Below are positions 50,280-57,212 of a stretch of DNA of 64,000 nt, one piece after another (the first letter of the stretch is position 1; each line of letters begins with the position of its first letter). This stretch comes from Bacillota bacterium (GTDB lineage: Bacteria > Bacillota > Clostridia > Lachnospirales > Lachnospiraceae): the NCBI GenBank assembly GCA_023418475.1, contig JAEZZO010000053.1:1-64000 (forward strand), written 5' to 3'. A program made the translations under genes and the position numbers. The notes under the pieces are model-generated. The model ran no database searches. It saw only the letters and a program-made list of their open reading frames with translations, and was not told the DNA's origin.

Positions 50280-50326
50280 AAATGATTATCCTGCGTTTAT
50301 TGAGAAAACAGGATAATCATTTTTTT
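50280..50326 (+). terminator. Terminator; arms repeated at 51171-51217
   Basis: AAATGATTATCCTG (50280-50293) pairs with CAGGATAATCATTT (50309-50322), followed by T7. The same ATGATTATCCT arms recur in the terminator after the next gene, so nearly the same hairpin brackets that gene. Confidence 0.9.
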
Positions 50327-50499
50327 GCTTTCTTTTATAAAAGTCTAAGTTTTATGGGATAAACAAGAGCACGATAAAATGAATTTGTAATTTTTTAAGT
50401 TTAACCAAAGAAAATTAATAATTTTTCCATATGTGTCGATATAATTTAAAAGAACAATATAGGAAAGAAAACTTATCAATAGATCAAGGAGGTGATGAT

Positions 50500-51099
50500 T
50501 TGAAAATAGGTGAAGCAAGACAAATTTACTCTACACAGCTGCATAATTACTGGGAGCAGAAACTGTCACTCGCGAAAAAGAAGAAAGAGCTGGAGGCGAA
50601 AAGTGCAGCTAATCCGAATGGAAAGGAGGTGCTTTCCGGGGAAAAAGTCACTTTAGAACTATCCTATCATGCCGTTTCACAAAAGTGTGATGAATACCAG
50701 GATTTCATGGATCAGCTCATGTATATCCGTTCCGGTTACTATAATGCGCAGGTATCAAAGCAGCAAGGGGATCTAATGTCTGAACAGGTTCAGGATGTTG
50801 CAAAATTAATGGAGGTCGCAAGAAGGATCTCTAAGGGCGGAAGGGTACCTGTTACAGATGAGCAGAAACTCATGGAATACAGCATGGTATTGTATATGTC
50901 GGCAAAGAACATGGCTATGATGAATGAGCGCAAGCACAATGAGGAATATGATTCTTTGTGGGAGGATAAGAAGGATACAAAGCAAGGTCCGGACCCGAAT
51001 GAAATCGCAGATAATGAAGAACTTACTCTGGAGGCTCCCAAAGTAGTGGACGTGGCAGAGGTAATGGCGTCAACCGTCAGTGGAAATACATCCGAATAA
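50500..51099 (+). CDS. Conserved hypothetical protein, 199 aa, coiled-coil
   Basis: The protein is soluble and strongly helical. A Lys/Glu-rich coiled coil (EQKLSLAKKKKELEAKSAA) is followed by helices rich in Gln/Met (YHAVSQKCDEYQDFMDQLMY, KLMEYSMVLYMSAKNMAMMN) and an acidic tail. I do not recognise the family; a structural or flagellum-related role is only a guess. The TTG at 50500 is preceded by AGGAGGTGA at the best spacing; the frame reaching back to 50431 starts inside AT-rich leader. Hairpins of nearly the same sequence flank the gene. Confidence 0.65.
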   Translation: MKIGEARQIYSTQLHNYWEQKLSLAKKKKELEAKSAANPNGKEVLSGEKVTLELSYHAVSQKCDEYQDFMDQLMYIRSGYYNAQVSKQQGDLMSEQVQDVAKLMEVARRISKGGRVPVTDEQKLMEYSMVLYMSAKNMAMMNERKHNEEYDSLWEDKKDTKQGPDPNEIADNEELTLEAPKVVDVAEVMASTVSGNTSE

Positions 51100-51170
51100 G
51101 AATAGAAGGAAGCTGCTATTAACAATTTAACAGGAAACGTAGGGTGTAATGAATGTTTACCCAATTAATA

Positions 51171-51217
51171 AAAAAATGATTATCCTAGATTTGAACTTAA
51201 TAGGATAATCATTTTTT
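51171..51217. terminator. Bidirectional terminator after the coiled-coil protein gene
   Basis: AAAAAATGATTATCCTA (51171-51187) pairs with TAGGATAATCATTTTTT (51201-51217), a 17-bp stem with A- and T-runs on opposite arms. Confidence 0.9.
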
Positions 51218-51218
51218 A

Positions 51219-51344
51219 TTACATAGGAAAGTTCGTCCTATGTAATAAAAACCCTCCAGGGGATGCGCAGCTAAGCGCGCGGAACAAAAGTTGTGCAGGA
51301 TGGATGAATGATTGATAGAGTGTGCGAAGCACACTTTTGTTCTT
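51219..51344 (+). repeat. Family A intergenic repeat, copy A5 (full length, best preserved)
   Basis: The copy starts TTACATAGGAAAGTTCGTCC immediately after a terminator T-run. The left hairpin ACATAGGA/TCCTATGT (loop AAGTTCG) is perfect. The right end GAGTGTGCGAAGCACACTT then TTGTTCT also forms a perfect hairpin. It is nearly collinear with 6969-7094. The rest of the gap 51345-51615 is AT-rich with no assigned feature. Confidence 0.88.
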
Positions 51345-51615
51345 GCTGACAGGGAAGGAATAAACTCTATATTTCTAAATATTTACTATTTAATTTTCAT
51401 AGATAAAGGAGGTATACAATATATTTGTTAAATGGTAAAATCAGATTAATATAGTTGAAATAGTATGGAATAAGAAGCTTCTATATGATAGAAAACAGCA
51501 AAAATACAGTTTAAATGAGGTAGTCGTAGATTTGAAATGGCTTATAATATAATTTAATAAGCCTTAATATAGATAATACTTGAAACAGTCATTTATTATA
51601 CAAAGGAGGAAACAC

Positions 51616-53610
51616 ATGAAAAGTATCAAATCCAAAATGATTCTAATGATAGGCATTCTACTGTCTGTCATGTGTATTGGACTGGGAATTATATCTTACA
51701 GAAATGCTGCAAATATGTTAACCTTACAGGTGAATGAAAGCTTAACTGATTTAGCAAAACAAGGAGCCGGAAGGATATCGGCACAAGTTCAGTCTAAGTT
51801 TAGTTCATTAGGTGCAATTGCAGCGTTAAAGGTAATGAAAGAGACAAATATTACGGACGGTGAACAGGCGAAAGAGATACTTTTAAACGAAGCAAAACGA
51901 AACGCTTATTTGGAAATTGGGATAGCCGGGCAGGATGGGATAGTTATCGGCAGTGATATAAATATAAAGGATAAGGATTTTTTTCAGGCAGCTTTAGAGG
52001 GAAAAAACTATGTCTCCGACCCGATTCTTATAAAAGATTCGAGTGAAATGAAAACGTATTATGCAGTGCCTATAAAAGACGATAATCGAAAAGTAATAAG
52101 AGTTTTATATGCTGTTTGTGATGGATTAAGCTTGAGTGCGCTTACAGATAGTATTACCTTTGGAAAATCCGGTAAAGCATTCATGATTAATAATATGGGG
52201 ACTAAGGTGGCACATAATAACAAGGAATTGGTTAAAAAAGGAGATAATGATATTGATAATGTAAAAAATAATCCTGAGCTGAAATCGCTGGCAGGCTTGG
52301 AGCAGAAGATGATGGAAGGCAATACAGGCGTAGGAGAATATAAATATAATGGTATATATAAATATTTGGGATATACACCGGTGGAAGGAACAAACTGGTC
52401 CTTAGCAGTAGCAGCTCCCAAAGCCGAAATATTCACCAGACTGAATGCCATGAAGTTAACCTTTCTTGTTTTTAGTATTATTTTTCTTGTAATAGGCTTA
52501 GGTTTGTTATTTATAGTAGCGCGTAATATTGTCACGCCCGTTAAGCTTATCTCCGAGCAAATGATGACAATCTCTACAGGAGACTTTACATCAGAGGTTT
52601 CACAAAAGTTTTTGAAAGCAAAGGATGAAATTGGCACGTTAGCAAAAGCAATGAATCTCATGCAGCAATCTGTGAAGAAGGTTGTATCGGGAGTCATTCA
52701 TGAGTCAGATCTAGTGGCAAGATCAGTTGCAATAACAGGTGATGAAATGCAGCAATTGACTTCTCAAATCGAGGAAGTATCCAAAACTACGGAAGAATTG
52801 TCGGCTAGCATGGAGGAAACGGCAGCATCCTCACAAGAAATGAACGCATCGGCTATGAGTATAGATGCAGCGATTGAAACCATTTCAACAAAGGCACAGG
52901 AAGGCGCCATTTCGGCCGGTAAAATAAGTACAAGAGCCAATATTATCAGACAGAATGCTGTTAAATCAGAAGAAGAAGCAAAATTAATATGTAAGGATAC
53001 ACAGCAGAAACTGCAAGATGCAATTGAACAATCCAAAGCAGTTAAAAATATAATTATGTTGTCTGATACCATTCTACAGATAACCACGCAGACAAATTTA
53101 TTGGCACTGAACGCATCAATTGAAGCGGCAAGAGCAGGAGAAACCGGAAAAGGCTTTGCGATTGTAGCAGAGGAGATCAAAAAGCTGGCAGAGAATTCCA
53201 AATCAGCAGTAAATAGCATCCAGAAGGTTACTGAAACGGTTATTGAAGCTGTAGAAAAACTTTCTGCCAATGCAGGCTATGTATTGGAGTTTTTGGATAA
53301 CCAAGTCCTTAAGGATTATGCTACTTTCGTTGATATTAGTAATCAATATAATAAGGATGCGGAATTTGTTGATGGATTGGTAACTGATTTTAGCGCGACT
53401 GCACAGGAGCTGGCAGCGTCTGTACAAGGAATGCTTAAGACAATAAATGAGGTTGCAATAGCTGCTAATGAGGGTGCACAAGGAACCACTCTGATTGCGG
53501 GTAAATCAGGCATGGTTTTAGAAAAAGCGGAACAGGTAATGAAACAGGCTGATAATTCAAAGAAGAGTTCTGATAACTTAGTTGAGCTTGTAGAAAATTT
53601 TAAACTGTAA
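51616..53610 (+). CDS. Methyl-accepting chemotaxis protein, double-Cache type
   Basis: The 664-residue receptor has TM1 near 8-28, an extracellular double-Cache sensor of about 240 residues (IGIAGQDGIVIGSDINIKDK, YAVPIKDDNRKVIRVLYAVC, GKSGKAFMINNMGTKVAHNN), TM2 near 278-300, HAMP, and a cytoplasmic signalling domain with tip TNLLALNASIEAARAGE. The Cache region with its Asp-containing motif suggests a small amino or organic acid ligand. Its signalling domain shares a segment (LDNQVLKDYATFVDISNQYN) with the receptor at 11832. The ATG at 51616 follows GGAGG; the frame back to 51580 lacks an SD. Confidence 0.93.
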   Translation: MKSIKSKMILMIGILLSVMCIGLGIISYRNAANMLTLQVNESLTDLAKQGAGRISAQVQSKFSSLGAIAALKVMKETNITDGEQAKEILLNEAKRNAYLEIGIAGQDGIVIGSDINIKDKDFFQAALEGKNYVSDPILIKDSSEMKTYYAVPIKDDNRKVIRVLYAVCDGLSLSALTDSITFGKSGKAFMINNMGTKVAHNNKELVKKGDNDIDNVKNNPELKSLAGLEQKMMEGNTGVGEYKYNGIYKYLGYTPVEGTNWSLAVAAPKAEIFTRLNAMKLTFLVFSIIFLVIGLGLLFIVARNIVTPVKLISEQMMTISTGDFTSEVSQKFLKAKDEIGTLAKAMNLMQQSVKKVVSGVIHESDLVARSVAITGDEMQQLTSQIEEVSKTTEELSASMEETAASSQEMNASAMSIDAAIETISTKAQEGAISAGKISTRANIIRQNAVKSEEEAKLICKDTQQKLQDAIEQSKAVKNIIMLSDTILQITTQTNLLALNASIEAARAGETGKGFAIVAEEIKKLAENSKSAVNSIQKVTETVIEAVEKLSANAGYVLEFLDNQVLKDYATFVDISNQYNKDAEFVDGLVTDFSATAQELAASVQGMLKTINEVAIAANEGAQGTTLIAGKSGMVLEKAEQVMKQADNSKKSSDNLVELVENFKL

Positions 53611-53689
53611 TAATTGAAATAGGACTGTCTCTCGAAAGAGTAGTTGCTTAAGTGAAACTGATTGGTAGATCTACAGTGTAATCTTTTAA

Positions 53690-53738
53690 TCTTCTATCAA
53701 TCTTCTATCATACTTCTATCATAAATTTTTTGTATTAT
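53690..53738 (+). promoter_or_regulatory. Three 11-bp direct repeats upstream of a -10 box (OmpR-type regulator site)
   Basis: TCTTCTATCAA (53690-53700), TCTTCTATCAT (53701-53711) and ACTTCTATCAT (53712-53722) are head-to-tail with exact 11-bp spacing, and TATTAT (53733-53738) follows ten bases later. This is the geometry of PhoB/PhoP-type activator boxes that replace the -35 element. An OmpR/PhoB-type regulator is encoded just downstream at 54642. Confidence 0.75.
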
Positions 53739-53786
53739 TAAATTGCAAGATAGATGCAAAAAAATAAATTTAGGAGTGTGAAGCAC

Positions 53787-54236
53787 ATGAAAAGATTAGT
53801 GAAGATGACCGTTTTTATTACCGCACTGTTTGTATTGGGTTCTGTAGGAACTGCATTTGCAGCATCCTTTAAAACTCCCGCAGAGATAGTATCTGAACTT
53901 ACCGGTAAGACAACAGATCAGATTACGTCAGAAAGAGCGGAAGGAAAGACATATGGTACGATTGCAAAGGATGCGGGAAAGCTTGAAGAATTTCAAGCGC
54001 AGGTACTGGAGCAAAAAAAAGTTTATCTGGATCAAAGAGTAAAAGATGGAACATTGTCACAGGAGAGAGCGGATGCAATTTATAATTCGATTAAAGAAGC
54101 ACAGGCAACCTGTGATGGTACAGGTATAGGCAGAGGTTCCAGAGGACAGGGATGTGGTACAGGTTCTGGTGCATGCGCCGGTACTTCTCGTGGCAGAGGA
54201 GCTGGTTGTGGTATGGGCAATGGATTTGGCAGATAA
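53787..54236 (+). CDS. Secreted DUF2680-like protein with Gly/Cys-rich tail
   Basis: The 149-residue protein has a signal peptide (LVKMTVFITALFVLGSV, cleavage near TAFAA). The middle segment (ELTGKTTDQITSERAEGKT, then YGTIAKDAGKLEEFQAQ) matches the DUF2680 style of clostridial secreted proteins, and a DQRVKDGTLSQERADAI helix follows. The last 40 residues are a Gly/Arg/Cys-rich tail with CxxG-like repeats (GCGTGSGACAG, GAGCGMG), perhaps metal-binding. The ATG at 53787 has AGGAG nine bases upstream; the frame back to 53754 is not needed. Three 11-bp repeats at the promoter point to control by the OmpR-type regulator downstream. Confidence 0.75.
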   Translation: MKRLVKMTVFITALFVLGSVGTAFAASFKTPAEIVSELTGKTTDQITSERAEGKTYGTIAKDAGKLEEFQAQVLEQKKVYLDQRVKDGTLSQERADAIYNSIKEAQATCDGTGIGRGSRGQGCGTGSGACAGTSRGRGAGCGMGNGFGR

Positions 54237-54327
54237 AAAATAGGGAAAGCATATTACCGGAATATAATTTCGAAAGCATGAAGGAAGCATTAAGGTAATA
54301 CTTATACCCACCCATAACAAATATAAT

Positions 54328-54423
54328 GCTTCGAATGCCAAAAGCCGAAAAATGATTTGCTGGATGAATATATCCACTCATATTCATTTACATAACCTGG
54401 ATCAGGCTTTTGACAATTGAATC
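54328..54423 (-). repeat. Family B MITE-like repeat, copy B3, with 7-bp target duplication
   Basis: On the minus strand it reads GATTCAATTGTCAAAAGCCT to the end GGCATTCGAAGC. It is flanked by ATATAAT on both sides (54321-54327 and 54424-54430), a perfect 7-bp duplication. The orientation is opposite to B1 and B2. Confidence 0.88.
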
Positions 54424-54466
54424 ATATAATTAGATATGTTATGTAACATCGTTACAGAAAAAAATT

Positions 54467-54500
54467 TACTGTATTGTTACAATTAACAATACAGTAGTTT
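54467..54500. terminator. Perfect 12-bp hairpin
   Basis: TACTGTATTGTT pairs perfectly with AACAATACAGTA around a six-base loop, followed by GTTTTG. It may end the DUF2680 transcript together with the next hairpin. Confidence 0.5.
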
Positions 54501-54528
54501 TGAGATAGGAAAAAAGTTAAAATAAATG

Positions 54529-54569
54529 AAAGTCTGGTTTCAAGTTATTATTTTGAAGTCAGACTTTTT
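54529..54569 (+). terminator. Intrinsic terminator upstream of the OmpR-type regulator gene
   Basis: AAGTCTGGTTTCAA pairs with TTGAAGTCAGACTT (14 bp, one wobble), followed by T5. It separates the DUF2680 gene from the two-component genes. Confidence 0.8.
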
Positions 54570-54641
54570 CAGGTTATGGGTATGAAAGTTATTACACAAT
54601 CTTAAGATACACAAAATGCAGTGCAGAAATGGAGAAAAAAT

Positions 54642-55334
54642 ATGGACAAGAGATTAATTCTGGTGGTTGATGATGAGCAAGGAATACGTGATATTATAAA
54701 AGAATATCTGTTGCCGGAGGATTTCGAAGTGATTGAGGCTGTCGATGGGGTAGATGCTATCAATAAATTTAAAAATAGGGATATAGCGCTTATCATTTTA
54801 GACGTAATGCTTCCCAAAATGGATGGCTGGAAGGTTTGCCGGGAAATTCGGGCATTATCGCGTGTGCCTATTATAATGTTAACAGCGAGAGGAGAAGAAT
54901 ATGACAAACTATTTGGATTTGAACTGGGAATAGATGATTATATTGTAAAACCCTTCAGCCCGAAAGAATTGCTGGCAAGGATGAGGGCAATTCTTTCAAG
55001 GAGTAATATTCCTATGGAGGAGGCAAAACATAATCAAATGCAAATAGCAGAGCTTCTTATAGATTTTGATGCCAGAAATGTTTTTATAGAAAAAAAATTA
55101 ATTGACATGACACCCAAAGAATATGACTTGTTTAATTTTTTTGTAAACCATCCGGGAAAGGTATATTCAAGAGAGCAGCTTCTAAATCTGGTGTGGGGAT
55201 ATGAATTTATCGGCGATGTAAGAACAGTGGATTCACATATTAAAATGCTGAGGATAAGCCTTGGTAAATATAGAAAATGGATTTTAACTGTCTGGGGGAT
55301 TGGGTATAAATTTGAAGCGGGGGTAAATGGATGA
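54642..55334 (+). CDS. OmpR/PhoB family response regulator
   Basis: The 231-residue protein has a receiver domain with acidic pocket LVVDDE, phosphoacceptor Asp in LIILDVMLPKMDGW and Lys in YIVKPFS, then a winged helix (MTPKEYDLFNFFVNHPGKVY, GYEFIGDVRTVDSHIKMLR). It is phosphorylated by the kinase encoded next, whose start overlaps its stop (ATGA). The start at 54642 has GGAG at seven bases. It probably activates the DUF2680-like gene upstream through 11-bp direct repeats. Confidence 0.93.
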   Translation: MDKRLILVVDDEQGIRDIIKEYLLPEDFEVIEAVDGVDAINKFKNRDIALIILDVMLPKMDGWKVCREIRALSRVPIIMLTARGEEYDKLFGFELGIDDYIVKPFSPKELLARMRAILSRSNIPMEEAKHNQMQIAELLIDFDARNVFIEKKLIDMTPKEYDLFNFFVNHPGKVYSREQLLNLVWGYEFIGDVRTVDSHIKMLRISLGKYRKWILTVWGIGYKFEAGVNG

Positions 55335-56770
55335 AGAGCATTCGGGTAAAGCTCTGGCTTGGAATGATGGTTTTGGTAGGCACAATCATTCTGTTATTAT
55401 GGCTATTTCAGATTGTATTTCTGGAAAAATTTTATTCCTTTTTAGAAGTGAACGAAATTACAAATAATGCTTATAAGATAATCAAAGAAATTGGGACGAC
55501 AGAGGATACAGGTGAACTGAATATCACAGATAAGCTTATTAGTCAAACAGATGATTATATATATAAAAAACAATTGACGGTAGAAGTAATTGATACATCA
55601 TATAAAATTATCTACCGGGGATCCTCTGGTTATAATAAGGCAATTCCGGGAATTATGAAGGAAGCCGCTGCTATTGCTGTTGAAAATGCCCTTATGGGGA
55701 AGGAATACAATCAAAAAGTTATTCATCCGAAATTTGGATATCAATTTATGATTATCGGTTTACCAATTAAAAGTAATAATAAAATGCTAGGGGCAATGCT
55801 TGTAACAATGCCTATGGCTGCTGTAGAGGATACCGCAGATTTGCTGAAAAAACAGCTGATTTTTATTATAGGTATTCTGCTTTTTGTTTCCATATTTTTA
55901 TCATATCACCTTTCCAAAAGGTTTACAGCTCCGATATTAATGATCAGTAAACAAGCAGAAAGCTATACATCAGGCCAATTTTTAACTAGAATAAATGACA
56001 TGGAAGATGATGAAATTGGTCAGCTAGCAAAGCGTATGAATGAAATGGGTGATGCATTAATGAAAAATGAAGTTCTTCAAAAGGAGATAATTGCAAATGT
56101 ATCGCACGAGCTTAGGACACCGTTAACCTTAATTCGAGGTTATGCTGAAACGTTAAGAGATGTCACCGGAGAGAATCCGGATAAACGAAAAAAGCATCTT
56201 GCTATTATTGTTGAGGAAACAGAGCGGTTAAGTAATATTGTAGAGGATATATTAAATCTGTCACAGCTGCAGTCAGGAACCCAGCCCTTGCAGATTGAAT
56301 CCTTTTCCCTAAAGGAAATGCTCATGAAAATGAAAACACACTATGAAATACAGGAGGAAGCAAAAAGCTTTCAGATAGATAAAGCAATGGGTTTGCAGGA
56401 GAATCTTTTAGGTGATCAGAAGAAGATAGAACAGGTCTTATATAACTTAATTGACAATGCTTTCCGACATAGCAATGTGGGCGATATGGTTGAGATTACA
56501 GTAAAACAAAATCTTAACCGTGTGAGAATAGAGGTAACAGATCATGGCGAGGGAATATCCCAAGAAGATCTGGAACATATCTTTGAGCGTTATTACAGGG
56601 GAAAACGAACCGATGGGAAAAAGGTAAAAGGTACAGGGCTGGGTCTTGCAATTGTAAAAAGCATTATGGAATTACAGCAAATGCCATATGGAGTTAATAG
56701 TGAGCTTGGAAAAGGTGCTACCTTTTGGTTTGAATTGAAAAAGGATACTCCTCATACTTCGGGTACATGA
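55331..56770 (+). CDS. Membrane sensor histidine kinase
   Basis: The 479-residue kinase has TM1 near 10-32, an extracellular loop of about 140 residues, TM2 near 178-200 and a HAMP domain. The dimerisation domain has the phosphorylated His in NVSHELRTPLTLIRGYAETL near residue 260, and the ATPase domain has N-box LYNLIDNAFRHS, G1 DHGEGI and G2 GTGLGLAI. It pairs with the OmpR-type regulator encoded upstream. The extracellular signal is unknown; the secreted Gly/Cys-rich protein is a candidate output. Confidence 0.93.
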   Translation: MKSIRVKLWLGMMVLVGTIILLLWLFQIVFLEKFYSFLEVNEITNNAYKIIKEIGTTEDTGELNITDKLISQTDDYIYKKQLTVEVIDTSYKIIYRGSSGYNKAIPGIMKEAAAIAVENALMGKEYNQKVIHPKFGYQFMIIGLPIKSNNKMLGAMLVTMPMAAVEDTADLLKKQLIFIIGILLFVSIFLSYHLSKRFTAPILMISKQAESYTSGQFLTRINDMEDDEIGQLAKRMNEMGDALMKNEVLQKEIIANVSHELRTPLTLIRGYAETLRDVTGENPDKRKKHLAIIVEETERLSNIVEDILNLSQLQSGTQPLQIESFSLKEMLMKMKTHYEIQEEAKSFQIDKAMGLQENLLGDQKKIEQVLYNLIDNAFRHSNVGDMVEITVKQNLNRVRIEVTDHGEGISQEDLEHIFERYYRGKRTDGKKVKGTGLGLAIVKSIMELQQMPYGVNSELGKGATFWFELKKDTPHTSGT

Positions 56771-56842
56771 TTACGAAGAATAGTGTCTAAAGCCTGATTT
56801 TAACACTTAAATCGCACAATATATTTTAAAATGAATTAAGAT

Positions 56843-56861
56843 AATAATTATAATAATTATT
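56843..56861. promoter_or_regulatory. 19-bp perfect palindrome with Fur-box form
   Basis: AATAATTAT-A-ATAATTATT is a perfect 9-1-9 palindrome, the geometry of Fur/PerR boxes. TATAAT occurs at 56895-56900 further on, but no good -35 box is seen. It may be chance in AT-rich DNA. Confidence 0.4.
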
Positions 56862-56986
56862 TTATAAAAATATACAAAATTACCAAATGTATAGTATAAT
56901 AAAGGTATTATTGATTGTAAATCAAACAAGTAAACTCCATATGACCGACCTGATTATTAAAACAGAAGCTTTTTATATATTATAAT

Positions 56987-57189
56987 GATTCGAGTGCCAA
57001 AGCCTGATTTAGGTTATGGGGTGGGTATGAGTGCACCCATATCCATCCAGCGAATGTATTTTAAGCTTTTATTATATAAACGCGCCGAGCAAAGCGAGTG
57101 TGCATCCGCCGGAGGCTGTCTAATTCTCACGCGGGTTTATATGAACCAAGGTGCTGAAAAATCAACGTGAGAATTTGACACTCAAATCT
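56987..57189 (+). repeat. Long family B element (B4) with internal insert
   Basis: The left end GATTCGAGTGCCAAAGCCTG and right end TTTGACACTCAAATC are inverted repeats like those of the short family B copies, but the element is about 200 bp. The left 85 bases follow the short form. The rest contains CGCGCCGAGCAAAG, similar to the middle of family A, and a stem AATTCTCACG/CGTGAGAATT. No target duplication is seen. Confidence 0.7.
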
Positions 57190-57212
57190 TAAGAAAAGAT
57201 TTGGGGGGAAAT

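Noticed and set aside
52059..53481. Long minus-strand frames opposite the chemoreceptor at 51616
   Set aside because: They are antisense shadows of a clear coding sequence; no SD or domains.
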